A stretch of 64,000 nucleotides of DNA from Sphingobacterium sp. GVS05A (GCF_019969845.1 NZ_JAHXYR010000006.1:186001-250000); one strand, 5' to 3'; shown: positions 18,454-27,280, numbered from the stretch's first letter. Numbers and translations: made by a program. The notes: generated by a model not told the origin, from the sequence alone.

Positions 18454-19842
18454 TTATAGTTCTTTGTTGAAAATGTCGAAATCTCCAGCTGCTGCTGCTT
18501 TCAGCAAAAGTGATTGCCACAGGTTGATATGGACGATTTCGCGATCTGTTTCGGCTCGATTAAGTGTATATAGGGTTTGGGTGACATCCACAAGTGTCGC
18601 CAGACCGTTTTTGTACATAGCCATCTTTTGATTGTAGGCCTGTTGGGCCGCTGATACTTGTCGAGGGGCTTCGATATCGCTCTGTTGTGCTAATCTGATC
18701 TTAACGTCGGCGGCATCCAGCTGTGCAACAAATTGTGCTGCGGTGGTTTGATATTCCTCCCGTAAAGCATTGTTGGTATGCCGTTGTGCGCTGATTTTTT
18801 TGTTGATTCGGGCGATCGTGGTTAAATTCCAATTGATTCCCAAGCCCAAAAGATAGTTTTGTCGGTTGGGGCGGATACCATCCCAGTAGTTTCTTGTAAA
18901 TGCATGGAGGTCTGTCGTGTAATCGCTTTTGAAGCCAGAACCTCTTGCCTGGAAAACACCGAAGGCCGATAAGGTGGGCAGGTATTCCTTGTTTGACAGT
19001 CGCAGTTGTTGTTCGCCAACTTCAATCCGGCTTTTGTAATATTGAAGCACGGGGTTGTTGTCCACCAACGTCGGGTCGGTGGTCAGTAGCTGGGTAGGTG
19101 TTTTTGTTACCAGCGCAGTGTCAATTTGAAGATCTGTTGCGTTGATCCCCATCAGTACCGTTAATTTGTTGTTTTGCTCCTTCACATTCTCTCCGGCCTG
19201 ATTCAAACTGATCTTCGCGCGGGATACTTCTGCCGAAGCCAGGGTTGAATCGACACCGGGCAAAATCCCATTCTTGGCTTTGGTAGCCGCGATGTTAAAG
19301 AATACGAGCGCGCGGTCAAGGTTTTTCTGTTGATTTTTTTGAAGACGTTGGCTCGCCAGAAGATTTAGATAGGCTGCGGCAATCTTGATCTTATGCTGGA
19401 ATTGTTCTTGTTGAAGATCAATTTCCAAGCGTCTGCTGTCCGCCTTACTCAATTCGATGCGCTCTTTTCTGCGGCCAAAGGTGTAGATATCCCAATTGAT
19501 GTTGGCAAGATAAAGCGCTCCAAAAGCGGAATTCCAATTTTGCTCCGGAAGTGCCGCACCCGAAGAAGCAACACCGAGTCCACCAAATCCATACAATGGG
19601 CCATTCTGTCCATTGATGGTTCCATAATCTTGTTGCGCTGCAACGGTCAAATTAGGCCAGAAGTCGCGTTTTACCTGTTCGTTGGTCTGTAGTGCTGACT
19701 GGACATAATACGCCTTTGCCTTAATAATTCCATAATTTGCAAGACCTTGGTCTACGGCATCACGGATGGTAAGCTTTTGTGCAAATGAGGTTGAGGTCGC
19801 AAGTGATACAGCCAATGACAACACTAAATTCAATTTCAGCAT
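18454..19842 (-). CDS. TolC family outer-membrane efflux protein
   Basis: Outer-membrane channel of 462 residues with a signal peptide ending near TSTSFAQ. The sequence has the two-fold repeat of long amphipathic helices typical of OEP domains (IKIAAAYLNLLASQRLQ and the matching C-terminal RQVSAAQQAYNQKMAMYKNGL). It is the first gene of the RND operon, followed by pump and adaptor. The start is 171 bp from the divergent sensor kinase gene, and a direct repeat in that gap may be its activator site. Confidence 0.9.
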   Translation of the reverse strand: MLKLNLVLSLAVSLATSTSFAQKLTIRDAVDQGLANYGIIKAKAYYVQSALQTNEQVKRDFWPNLTVAAQQDYGTINGQNGPLYGFGGLGVASSGAALPEQNWNSAFGALYLANINWDIYTFGRRKERIELSKADSRRLEIDLQQEQFQHKIKIAAAYLNLLASQRLQKNQQKNLDRALVFFNIAATKAKNGILPGVDSTLASAEVSRAKISLNQAGENVKEQNNKLTVLMGINATDLQIDTALVTKTPTQLLTTDPTLVDNNPVLQYYKSRIEVGEQQLRLSNKEYLPTLSAFGVFQARGSGFKSDYTTDLHAFTRNYWDGIRPNRQNYLLGLGINWNLTTIARINKKISAQRHTNNALREEYQTTAAQFVAQLDAADVKIRLAQQSDIEAPRQVSAAQQAYNQKMAMYKNGLATLVDVTQTLYTLNRAETDREIVHINLWQSLLLKAAAAGDFDIFNKEL

Positions 19843-19897
19843 AGGTTATATATCATTTTATGGAAACGAAGATAGGACTGAACCTTGTTGTATAGTC

Positions 19898-19925
19898 CGT
19901 TTAAAATGATCTATGGCGTTTAAAA
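19898..19925 (-). promoter_or_regulatory. direct repeat, candidate LytTR site before the RND operon
   Basis: The 9-mer CGTTTAAAA occurs at 19898-19906 and 19917-19925, a period of 19 bp, in the region between the TolC gene and the divergent kinase gene. Read on the minus strand the repeats lie about 55 bp before the TolC start. A weak -7 box, TATCTTCG (19874-19867), follows them. LytTR regulators bind direct repeats of about this period, and a LytTR pair is adjacent. Confidence 0.45.
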
Positions 19926-20013
19926 GTGACCAATGTAATTCGTCATTTATTTTTCGGTGGTTATAAACTTAATACTTTTACTTTGTAACAGATTTTAAAC
20001 AAAATAAGGGAGT

Positions 20014-21024
20014 ATGAGAAAGGTTCTGGAAAATAAGATCATACAGGAAACCATGTTGTTGGTTTTCTCGTTTATCCTCTTTACGCTGAATGACTGGATT
20101 CTGATTTTGAGCTGGAAAGGCTTCTTGATGGGGGTGATCTATTTTTTGATCTTATATATCCATGCGCAGGTGAACCGTTTTTTTCTGCTGCCTCTTTTGC
20201 TTAAAAAGAATAAAGCCACATTGTATGCGCTATCGTCGATCGCAATATTGTTGGTGTTTGCTTTGGTGCTAAAAGAAATAACGGAAAACTTTATTTACAA
20301 GAACTGTTTTTTGTATAAAAGCCTCGCTCAGAAAACATTCCATTATCAGGTCGGCGTATTATTGGGCTCGTTGATCTGTATTTTGGGAAGTATCCAATTT
20401 ATTGAATTCTATCGTTTTCAACGATTGAAAACGCGACGGGAACTGCTCTCCAATCAGACACAATTGTCTAATTTGAAAAAACAGCTGAATCCCCATTTTT
20501 TGTTCAATACCTTAAATACCATTTATGGTATCAGCCTTAAATTCCCGGAACGTACCTCTGAATTGATTATCAAAGTGTCACAACTGCTGCGTTATCAGAT
20601 GGAAAGTAGCGACAAGGAATTTGTTTCAATGGATGATGAGATTGATTTTATTTCGAGTTATATCGAATTGGAACGTGAACGGTTGGGCTATCGAACCAAG
20701 ATTGACTTTGATTATCAGCGGGAAGAGGGTGTTAAGTACCAGATCGCGCCGATGCTATTGATCACATTTGTAGAGAATGCCTTTAAACATGGTACCTGTA
20801 GTATAGAAGATTGTTACGTATCAATTTCGATCAGGATTGAAAAAGGGAACTTATATTTGCATGTACGAAATTCAGTTCCCGTGAAAAAACGGAATGTATT
20901 TTCGGCAAAAATAGGTTTGGAAAATACGATAGCGCGATTAAAATTGCTCTATCCCAACCGCTATCAGTTAAATACAAATGCAAGTAAAGAGGAGTTTGAG
21001 GTGTCTTTAGTTATAAATCTTTAG
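20014..21024 (+). CDS. LytS/YehU-type sensor histidine kinase
   Basis: Sensor kinase of 336 residues. Four hydrophobic segments lie in residues 10-135, with no sizeable extracytoplasmic domain. The His_kinase motif NPHFLFNTLNTIYG carries the phosphoacceptor His161, and the ATP-binding N-box is MLLITFVENAFKHGT, followed by IGLENTIARLKLLY. It is followed after 2 bp by its response regulator and is divergent from the RND efflux operon, which it probably controls together with that regulator. Confidence 0.9.
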   Translation: MRKVLENKIIQETMLLVFSFILFTLNDWILILSWKGFLMGVIYFLILYIHAQVNRFFLLPLLLKKNKATLYALSSIAILLVFALVLKEITENFIYKNCFLYKSLAQKTFHYQVGVLLGSLICILGSIQFIEFYRFQRLKTRRELLSNQTQLSNLKKQLNPHFLFNTLNTIYGISLKFPERTSELIIKVSQLLRYQMESSDKEFVSMDDEIDFISSYIELERERLGYRTKIDFDYQREEGVKYQIAPMLLITFVENAFKHGTCSIEDCYVSISIRIEKGNLYLHVRNSVPVKKRNVFSAKIGLENTIARLKLLYPNRYQLNTNASKEEFEVSLVINL

Positions 21025-21026
21025 CC

Positions 21027-21722
21027 ATGGAGAAAAATCGCTGTATTGTGGTTGACGATGAACCAGCTGCACATTATGTATTGGTAAATTATATTGAAAG
21101 AAGCGCTGATCTGGAATTGGTCGCTCAGTGCTACAATGCCTTCGAAGCACTGGAATATCTACGCAATAATCGGGTTGACCTGATCTTTCTGGATATTGAC
21201 ATGCCCGAAATTACCGGAATGGAATTCTTGAAAATGTTGGACAATCCACCCAAAACGATCTTGACAACAGCCTATTCGGAGTACGCATTGGAAAGCTATG
21301 ACTATGGGGTGGTGGACTATTTGTTGAAACCAATATCTTTTCCTCGTTTTATTAAAGCTGTACAGCGCTTTCTATCTTTTAACCAGAGTATAATACCACA
21401 GGAGGAGGAGCCAAAAACAATAAGTATCCGTATGGATGGACGATTGATTGAGGTGAAGCTTTCTCAGATCGATTTTATCCAGAGTTTTGGTAATTACGTA
21501 AAAATCGTGACACCGGCACAGACTTATCTTACTGCTAGTACCACCCAACAGATCTTAACGCAGGTACCTGCGTCCAAATTTGTCCGCATCCATAAATCGT
21601 ATATTGCCTCTATCAACAAGGTCAGCAAGTATGAACATGGTATGGTGCAGATCAATAATATGAGTCTGCCCGTTGGGATTACTTTCAGAAGAGAATTACA
21701 AGAACGCTTAGGGAACAGGTAA
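21027..21722 (+). CDS. LytTR-family response regulator
   Basis: Response regulator of 231 residues. The receiver domain has VVDDEP at residues 8-13, phosphoacceptor Asp56 in LIFLDIDMPE, TTAYSEYAL and LLKPI. The LytTR DNA-binding domain occupies residues 130-231 (IDFIQSFGNYVKIVT, FVRIHKSYIASINKV). It starts 2 bp after the kinase stop, so the two are co-translated. The nearest likely target is the divergent RND operon, where a short direct repeat is present; this is inferred. Confidence 0.92.
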   Translation: MEKNRCIVVDDEPAAHYVLVNYIERSADLELVAQCYNAFEALEYLRNNRVDLIFLDIDMPEITGMEFLKMLDNPPKTILTTAYSEYALESYDYGVVDYLLKPISFPRFIKAVQRFLSFNQSIIPQEEEPKTISIRMDGRLIEVKLSQIDFIQSFGNYVKIVTPAQTYLTASTTQQILTQVPASKFVRIHKSYIASINKVSKYEHGMVQINNMSLPVGITFRRELQERLGNR

Positions 21723-21724
21723 AA

Positions 21725-22201
21725 TCACCCTTCAGCACTTACATGAGGTTGATGGAGCACCGGAAAATTTACTGAATTTGCAATAAAACAATATTCATTG
21801 GCTTTTTTGTGGAGCGCTATTGCTTTGGCGATCATTTCAGGTCGCTGTACACGGATTGAGGGGCTAAGTATGACCTCTTTAAAAAAGCCCTTGCCACTTT
21901 CTTCCTCCATCATTGTTCCTGTGGCATGATCAATATATGATTCCACGATAATATTGTTGACCGAACAGAAATGAAGATACCATAGCATGTGGCAGGAGGA
22001 TAAGGACGCAAGTAAGAGATCTTCGGGATTGTGCTTGTTGGGATCTCCACGAAATGCCGGATCAGAAGAGCCCTGGATAATCACTTTGTCCTTTATGCTG
22101 ATCTGGTGGCTTCGTTCATAGTTTTTATAATGATCTGTACCACTCCCTAAATTGCCCGTCCATTCAACCGTCGCGTTATATTGATGTTCTTTCATCGACA
22201 A
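21725..22201 (-). CDS. OsmC family protein
   Basis: Protein of 158 residues of the OsmC/Ohr superfamily, which reduces organic hydroperoxides through a pair of cysteines. The conserved HNPEDLLLASLSSCHMLWYLHFCSVN stretch is present, with the Cys of LSSCHM and a second cysteine shortly after it. The second active-site cysteine position of the classical family is not exact, so a general stress role is safer than a defined peroxidase. It ends 2 bp from the convergent LytTR gene. Confidence 0.85.
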   Translation of the reverse strand: MSMKEHQYNATVEWTGNLGSGTDHYKNYERSHQISIKDKVIIQGSSDPAFRGDPNKHNPEDLLLASLSSCHMLWYLHFCSVNNIIVESYIDHATGTMMEEESGKGFFKEVILSPSIRVQRPEMIAKAIALHKKANEYCFIANSVNFPVLHQPHVSAEG

Positions 22202-22550
22202 ATGATGTTTTTATTGCTTATTCCTTGTGAAGTTATAAAATATCAGCGGCATTTTATGTCATAAATTCCAATTGTCTATGGAGAGGTATCGGATCTGCCA
22301 ATTCGTTTATATAGTGGCCATGCTTTTCTTTTTTTGGTTAATAATAAAATATACTTAACGGTATTTTATTTTATATATTTGCATCATGATATTCGTTTTT
22401 AAATTTTAAATTGTTTTAATTAGGCTTGTGTAGGTATTTTTTGATTAGTAATATACCAAATGGTATTATTATTTAATAGCAAATATAGGTAGCTCAAAAG
22501 GCAGGTGTTAGCGTGATAAATAGGAATTAGGTACAAAAATAATTTGAGAT
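22202..22550. other. intergenic region between OsmC and dihydrolipoyl dehydrogenase
   Basis: This 349-bp AT-rich gap contains no open frame worth calling. It holds a TATATTTG box at 22374-22381, listed separately, and a small inverted repeat ATACCA-AA-TGGTAT near 22454-22467 that might be an operator. Nothing else stands out. Confidence 0.5.
22374..22381 (+). promoter_or_regulatory. -7 box upstream of lpdA
   Basis: TATATTTG fits TAnnTTTG exactly, but no TTTG lies at the proper distance upstream and the leader to the gene at 22551 would be about 160 bases, so this is only a candidate. Confidence 0.35.
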
Positions 22551-23954
22551 ATGGAACAATATGATCTAGTCATTATTGGCTCTGGGCCCGGCGGATATGT
22601 TGCCGCGATTCGTGCTGCCCAATTGGGGTATAAAACGGTATTGGTCGAAAAATACAATACATTAGGTGGAACATGTACCAATGTTGGTTGTATTCCGACA
22701 AAGGCTATTTTGGACAGTACCCACCATTATCACGATGCTGTACATCATTTTGCGGCACATGGAATTACGGCGGATGGCTTGTCAGTAGACTTTGGACGGC
22801 TGTATGCGCGTAAGGATCAGGTGGTACTACAGAATACACAAGGTCTTAATTTTCTTATGCGGAAAAATAAGATAACGGTGATGCAGGGTACAGCATCCTT
22901 TGTGGATAATTCGACATTAAGCATTATCAAGAAAGACAATGTGACCGAGCTTATTCAGGGCAATAAGATTATTATCGCCACAGGGTCGAAACCGGCTACT
23001 ATTCCTGGGGTAGTGATTGATAAGGAAAGAATCATCACTTCAACGGAGGCTTTATCCCTAAAGGCGCAGCCAAAAAACATGGTTATAATTGGTGGTGGTG
23101 TGATTGGCGTGGAAATGGCCTCTATATTTAATAGATTGGGCGTTGAAGTTACGATCATCGAATATGCGGATCATCTCCTGGCAAATATGGATCATGAACT
23201 GGGGGATGGGCTCAAAAAAATCCTGTCCAAGGAAGGGATCCGCATACTGCTTCAACAGGCTGTTTATAAAGCAGAAAATTTGGGCGATGGCGCGCAGGTC
23301 TCGTTCAAAGATCGATCTGGGCAGGAGCAGGAAATAACGGCTGACTATGTGTTGGTGGCTGTCGGTCGCAAAGCTTATACCGAAAAATTGGGGCTGGAAA
23401 ATACGGATGTTCAGTTGGATACCAGGGGAACAATTGTGGTAAATAATCAGCTGCAGACCGCTGCACCCAATATTTATGCTATCGGAGATGTGATCGGTGG
23501 GGCGATGTTGGCCCATAAAGCGGAAGAGGAAGCACTATTTGTTGTCGAACAGATCAATGGTCAAAAACCGCATATACATTATGATCGAATACCTGCTGTT
23601 GTTTATACCTGGCCTGAAGTCGCATCTGTCGGTTTCAGCGAAGAGGAACTCAAGGCGAAGGGAATGAAATATACTGTTGGGAGCTTTCCATTTTCTGCCA
23701 ATGCCCGTGCACGTGCGGGAATGGACACGCAGGGCTTTGTGAAAGTTTTGGCGGATCCGGTCTATGGTGAACTGTTGGGGGTACATGTGCTGGGAGCAAG
23801 GGCTGCAGATCTTATTGCGCAGGCAGTCGTAGGGCTGGAATATGAAATTACGGCAGATAGTATGGCCAGGATTTCTTACGCCCATCCGACGTACTCCGAA
23901 GTGATGAAGGAAGCACATACTATTGCATCAGGACGACCATCAGTCAATATTTAA
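22551..23954 (+). CDS. lpdA: dihydrolipoyl dehydrogenase (E3)
   Basis: Flavoprotein disulfide reductase of 467 residues, the E3 subunit of 2-oxoacid dehydrogenase complexes and of glycine cleavage. It has the FAD fingerprint IIGSGPGGYVAAIRAAQLG, the redox disulfide in GGTCTNVGCIPTK (Cys42 and Cys47), the NAD-binding GGGVIGVEMASIF, and the C-terminal catalytic His-Glu in SYAHPTYSEVMKEA. Length is standard. No E1 or E2 gene is adjacent, so it may serve several complexes. The gene is followed by a hairpin at 23965-24001. Confidence 0.95.
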   Translation: MEQYDLVIIGSGPGGYVAAIRAAQLGYKTVLVEKYNTLGGTCTNVGCIPTKAILDSTHHYHDAVHHFAAHGITADGLSVDFGRLYARKDQVVLQNTQGLNFLMRKNKITVMQGTASFVDNSTLSIIKKDNVTELIQGNKIIIATGSKPATIPGVVIDKERIITSTEALSLKAQPKNMVIIGGGVIGVEMASIFNRLGVEVTIIEYADHLLANMDHELGDGLKKILSKEGIRILLQQAVYKAENLGDGAQVSFKDRSGQEQEITADYVLVAVGRKAYTEKLGLENTDVQLDTRGTIVVNNQLQTAAPNIYAIGDVIGGAMLAHKAEEEALFVVEQINGQKPHIHYDRIPAVVYTWPEVASVGFSEEELKAKGMKYTVGSFPFSANARARAGMDTQGFVKVLADPVYGELLGVHVLGARAADLIAQAVVGLEYEITADSMARISYAHPTYSEVMKEAHTIASGRPSVNI

Positions 23955-23964
23955 CTGTATTTAA

Positions 23965-24001
23965 ATTTGCAGAAGGTCACTGTCGCTGGCTTTCTGCAAA
24001 T
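23965..24001 (+). terminator. probable terminator hairpin after lpdA
   Basis: A perfect 10-bp outer stem (23965-23974 with 23992-24001) can be lengthened inward with wobble pairs. No T run follows, so the assignment as terminator rests on position after the stop codon. Confidence 0.45.
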
Positions 24002-24021
24002 AATAAACAATTGATAGAAAC

Positions 24022-24053
24022 TTTGGTTCGGGGTTTGGGATAAACTATATTTG
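24022..24053 (+). promoter_or_regulatory. consensus promoter of the Crp/Fnr gene at 24078
   Basis: TTTG at 24022-24025 and TATATTTG at 24046-24053 are separated by 20 bp, a full match to the Bacteroidota TTTG-N19-21-TAnnTTTG promoter. The -7 box covers the upstream TTG that could otherwise be read as a start, so translation must begin at the ATG at 24078. Confidence 0.75.
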
Positions 24054-24077
24054 TTAAATATCAATGAATATTGCCGC

Positions 24078-24647
24078 ATGGACCAACATATATTAACGGA
24101 AAACATCCTGAAACAGATTGATCTTACTAAGGAGGAAATGGACCTTTTCTTTTCCTTTGTCAAAATAAAAAAGGTCAAGAAAAAACAGTTTTTATTGTTG
24201 GAAGGGGATGTTAGCCGTTATGCACTATTTGTCGTTTCGGGTTGTCTGCGCAGTTATTGTGTGGATGAAAATGGGTATCAATATATTCAGCAGTTTGCAC
24301 CCGAAGGTTGGTGGATAGGGGATATGTATAGCCTAGTCACGGGTAAGCCGGGATATCTTGCCGTTGATGCTGTATTTGATTCTGAAATTGCCATGATCGC
24401 AAAAACGGATCTCAATAGATTGTATACAGAGATCCCAAAATTGAATATTTATTTCAGGGTGTTGGCGGAAAATGCCTTGGTATATTACCAGAGCCGTGCC
24501 ATGGAAAATCTCCGTTTGACCGCTAAGGAGCGTTATGAACGATTTTGCACACGCTATCCTAGCTTGATAGCCTGTCTTCCGCAAAAGCAGGTGGCCGCCT
24601 ATATTGGCGTGACCCCCGAATTCTTAAGTAAGATGCTGAATCAATAA
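24078..24647 (+). CDS. Crp/Fnr family transcriptional regulator
   Basis: Regulator of about 189 residues. Residues 20-120 form the cyclic-nucleotide-binding barrel (KQFLLLEGDVSRYALFVVSGCLRSYCV, then FAPEGWWIGDMYSL), and the C-terminal helix-turn-helix reads VAAYIGVTPEFLSKM. The ATG at 24078 is chosen because the consensus promoter overlaps the upstream TTG. The effector and targets are unknown. It converges on the LysR gene at 24655. Confidence 0.88.
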   Translation: MDQHILTENILKQIDLTKEEMDLFFSFVKIKKVKKKQFLLLEGDVSRYALFVVSGCLRSYCVDENGYQYIQQFAPEGWWIGDMYSLVTGKPGYLAVDAVFDSEIAMIAKTDLNRLYTEIPKLNIYFRVLAENALVYYQSRAMENLRLTAKERYERFCTRYPSLIACLPQKQVAAYIGVTPEFLSKMLNQ

Positions 24648-24654
24648 GGGAAAT

Positions 24655-25551
24655 CTACCATTTTTCCTGCAGCAATGTTTCCAATTTGCTGATTTCCTCT
24701 TGGTACATTGTTTTCTTGCGTGTGCCAAAATAAAGTGTATTCTCAACCGGAGACTGACCTTCCCAGACTAGTTTTATTTTGCCGGAAGCAATAGCTTCTG
24801 CACATAAAAAATCAGGAACAATAGAAAAGCCTTTGTTATTGCTGAGACAACGTATAATGGAACTGATATTGGGTACAATGTAATTGGGGCTGAAATCGGG
24901 ATGTTCGCCAAAATGTGTTGACCAGAAATTCCTGAGGTGATCCATATCTGCGGCAGTGCTGTACCATAGCTGTTTTTTTAATAGCTGGGAAGCTTCCTTA
25001 ATCTTATTGTCGTGCAATAAAGCTTCCAATTCGGTTGTATCTGTTTGGCAACCTGCGATCAGCACGATACGCTCTTTTGAAAAGGGCTGATAGACTAAAT
25101 TCTGCTGATTGCCTTTTTGCGGTGTAATAATGAGGTCGAGTAGCCCATTGTCCAGATCCTGTTGCATCTGCGGGTATTCGCCGAATTTAATAATGAGGTT
25201 GAAGGGAAGTTGGGCAATATGTTCCTCAAGTGTGTATTGAAAGGTTTCAAAACACATTCCAACGCTGATGGTAATACGTTCATCGAGAGCTCGATTGTGA
25301 AAATGTTGCTCGCCTATTTCTAGCTTTTTAAGCGGATCAATAATATAATTATATAAAATTTTTCCTTTCTCTGTCGGTACCATCCGACGTGCTGACCGAT
25401 CGAATAGTTTGTGCCCTGTAAAGGCTTCCAAAGAATTGAGATGTAGACTCACGCCAGGTTGCGAAATAAATAATTCTTGTGCGGCCGCCGAAAGTGTGCC
25501 GGTCTCATAAATCGCCTTAAATGTACGAAGCCATTCTAAGTTCCATTTCAT
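24655..25551 (-). CDS. LysR family transcriptional regulator
   Basis: Regulator of 298 residues. The N-terminal helix-turn-helix is FKAIYETGTLSAAAQELFISQPGVSLHLNSLE, the classical LysR signature, followed by the linker helix and a periplasmic-binding-like effector domain (residues 90-298). The ATG at 25551 is chosen because an upstream in-frame start at 25581 would overlap the operator region. It is divergent from the mdaB-ygiN pair, which it probably controls in response to quinones or redox stress. A TATATTTG box at 25578-25571 precedes it. Confidence 0.9.
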   Translation of the reverse strand: MKWNLEWLRTFKAIYETGTLSAAAQELFISQPGVSLHLNSLEAFTGHKLFDRSARRMVPTEKGKILYNYIIDPLKKLEIGEQHFHNRALDERITISVGMCFETFQYTLEEHIAQLPFNLIIKFGEYPQMQQDLDNGLLDLIITPQKGNQQNLVYQPFSKERIVLIAGCQTDTTELEALLHDNKIKEASQLLKKQLWYSTAADMDHLRNFWSTHFGEHPDFSPNYIVPNISSIIRCLSNNKGFSIVPDFLCAEAIASGKIKLVWEGQSPVENTLYFGTRKKTMYQEEISKLETLLQEKW

Positions 25552-25567
25552 ATCTATTATTTTAATG

Positions 25568-25597
25568 ATACAAATATACAATTTAAATTATTTGTAT
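25568..25597. promoter_or_regulatory. LysR operator candidate in the LysR/mdaB divergent region
   Basis: A perfect 9-bp inverted repeat (ATACAAATA at 25568-25576 and TATTTGTAT at 25589-25597) has a 12-bp AT-rich spacer. It covers the -7 box TATATTTG of the LysR gene (minus strand, 25578-25571), which would allow autorepression, and lies 51 bp before the mdaB start. Confidence 0.6.
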
Positions 25598-25648
25598 TAT
25601 CTATAAAAATGATAGAAATTTGTGTTATCAATAATAAAAATAATAGAG

Positions 25649-26260
25649 ATGAATATATTTATTATCAATGGCGGACAGGAGTTCGCACACTCAGGTGGTT
25701 CTTTTAATACCACAATTACAAATTGGACAGAGCAAACCTTAGTTAAAAATGGATTTGAAATCCGTGTGACCAATGTAAATGATGAATTTGACGCGATGGT
25801 CGAAGCTGAAAATTTTAAATGGGCGGATATCATTGTTTATCACTTCCCTGTATGGTGGTTTCAGGTGCCTAACCGTCTAAAGCTTTATATAGATGAAGTG
25901 TTTACAGCTGGACACAATAATGGCATCTATCGGAGTGATGGTCGTTCACGTAAGAACCCGGCAATCAATTATGGTACCGGTGGATTGATGCATGGGAAAA
26001 AGTATTTTGTAACATCAAGTTGGAACGCGCCAGATACGGCATTTACGATGGAAGGCGAGTTTTTTGATCAACATTCTGTTGATGAAGGTGTTCTGTTTGG
26101 TTTCCATAAGATGAATCAATTTGCTGGATTGGAAAGTATTGGAAGTTTTCATTTCCATGATATGGAGAAAGGCGCAACACAGGAGCGTGTGGATAACTAC
26201 GAAAAGGAATATAAAGCATATTTGGAAGAGGTATTTTATTTTGAAACTCAGTTATCATGA
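25649..26260 (+). CDS. mdaB: NAD(P)H-dependent quinone oxidoreductase, MdaB-like
   Basis: Flavodoxin-fold oxidoreductase of 203 residues that reduces quinones to hydroquinones by two electrons using FAD and NADPH. The N-terminal MNIFIINGGQEFAHSGGSFN matches the start of the modulator of drug activity B family, followed by WADIIVYHFPVWWFQVPNRLKLYIDEVFTAG. The ATG at 25649 is chosen because it begins the conserved core. Its stop overlaps the start of the monooxygenase gene by 4 bp, so the two are translationally coupled, and the divergent LysR gene is the likely regulator. Confidence 0.88.
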   Translation: MNIFIINGGQEFAHSGGSFNTTITNWTEQTLVKNGFEIRVTNVNDEFDAMVEAENFKWADIIVYHFPVWWFQVPNRLKLYIDEVFTAGHNNGIYRSDGRSRKNPAINYGTGGLMHGKKYFVTSSWNAPDTAFTMEGEFFDQHSVDEGVLFGFHKMNQFAGLESIGSFHFHDMEKGATQERVDNYEKEYKAYLEEVFYFETQLS

Positions 26261-26547
26261 AGATCTATATAACGGCTATTTTAAAGGCGAATCCGGTATT
26301 TCGAATCGAGGTTATGCATACATTGCAGCATATGGTCGAAGAGAGCCGAAAGGAAGCTGCTTGTATACAGTATGATCTGCATCAGCTGGCTGAAGATGAG
26401 AATCAGTTTATCTTTTATGAAATCTGGGAAAGTCAAGCCGGACTTGATGCACATAATCAGCAACCTTATATCCTTGCATTTGGCCGAATGGTTGAGGAGA
26501 AGCTGCAAGAGATACCACAGATTTACTTAATGGAAAAAATAGCTTGA
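26257..26547 (+). CDS. ygiN: putative quinol monooxygenase (ABM domain, YgiN-like)
   Basis: Small protein of 96 residues with the dimeric antibiotic biosynthesis monooxygenase fold. Residues such as EESRKEAACIQYDLHQLAEDENQFIFYEIWES and the later HNQQPYILAFGRMVEE fit this family. It is coupled by a 4-bp overlap to the MdaB-like quinone reductase. The same pair sits side by side in Escherichia coli, where the two are proposed to cycle quinols and quinones. That parallel is an inference from gene order and family, not a measured activity. Confidence 0.82.
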   Translation: MKIYITAILKANPVFRIEVMHTLQHMVEESRKEAACIQYDLHQLAEDENQFIFYEIWESQAGLDAHNQQPYILAFGRMVEEKLQEIPQIYLMEKIA

Positions 26548-26621
26548 TTCCATTTTGAGAGGGAGGACAAAATTTATAATTTAAACTGGGATCAGACGCG
26601 TTTTTATATTAAAAACTGTTG

Positions 26622-26686
26622 AAATCATTCGTGTTAGCGTTAAGGAGTACTAGCCGTTTATTGCTATTTAGTGACACGAATGATTT
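26622..26686. repeat. 13-bp inverted repeat at the convergent end of ygiN and the lipoprotein gene
   Basis: AAATCATTCGTGT at 26622-26634 is exactly complementary to 26674-26686, with 39 bp between. The right arm lies inside the last codons of the lipoprotein gene. It could fold as a weak terminator for the convergent genes. The loop is long, so the role is uncertain. Confidence 0.5.
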
Positions 26687-26981
26687 TATTGGTTCCTTTT
26701 TCAACGCCAATAGTAAGGGGATTCCGTTGCTTCAGACTCTCTTGTAAAAGAGATAACTGATCTTTCCGCTCGTCACCTTTGTTATCCAACCAAAAAGAAG
26801 AAGCCATCATACCAATCTGTATCCTGTAAACCGAGTCTTGTTCGGGTACTGCCTGTTCAATAACCTGGTTTTCATACCAAATTAGATTTTCATCGTTCTT
26901 TTTGACCGAACATGAAAATAACAGCAGACCGAAGATTAATAGCGTGGCTGATCTAAAAAAATGCTTAAGTGTAAAATCCAT
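26664..26981 (-). CDS. hypothetical lipoprotein
   Basis: Small protein of 105 residues with a lipoprotein leader ending in the lipobox LLFSC (Cys24). The mature part is short and polar, with no recognised domain. The last residues (KIIRVTK) are encoded by an arm of an inverted repeat. It is alone, convergent with the quinone module. I do not recognise the family. Confidence 0.6.
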   Translation of the reverse strand: MDFTLKHFFRSATLLIFGLLLFSCSVKKNDENLIWYENQVIEQAVPEQDSVYRIQIGMMASSFWLDNKGDERKDQLSLLQESLKQRNPLTIGVEKGTNKIIRVTK

Positions 26982-27280
26982 CGACGTTTTGTTTGATAAC
27001 TAAATCTACAGTTTTTTTTCATCTATATAAATTTTTTTTGTTGTGATGAAGCTATCAGATTTATTCGTCGAGTGTATGTTTTATACGGTATTCATGAGCT
27101 CAATCGTTCGGTTCACTTGGTTTGAATAAATCATGATGGTTTTATACCTCGTTCCTAAAATCTGCTAAATCTACTACAGATGCTGTACTGTCGGTCATTT
27201 TCAAAGCCGTTGTATACGCGCTGTAATGTTGGATTGCAGTGTATGGATGATGAACCGGGTTTGGATTGCTGTGATCCGTT

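Noticed and set aside
24051..24077. TTG start of the second Crp/Fnr gene
   Set aside because: It lies within the -7 box of a full consensus promoter, so the transcript cannot include it.
27123..27135. A 13-mer identical to the first bases of the window
   Set aside because: Flanks diverge at once; a chance match in AT-rich sequence is more likely than a repeat element.
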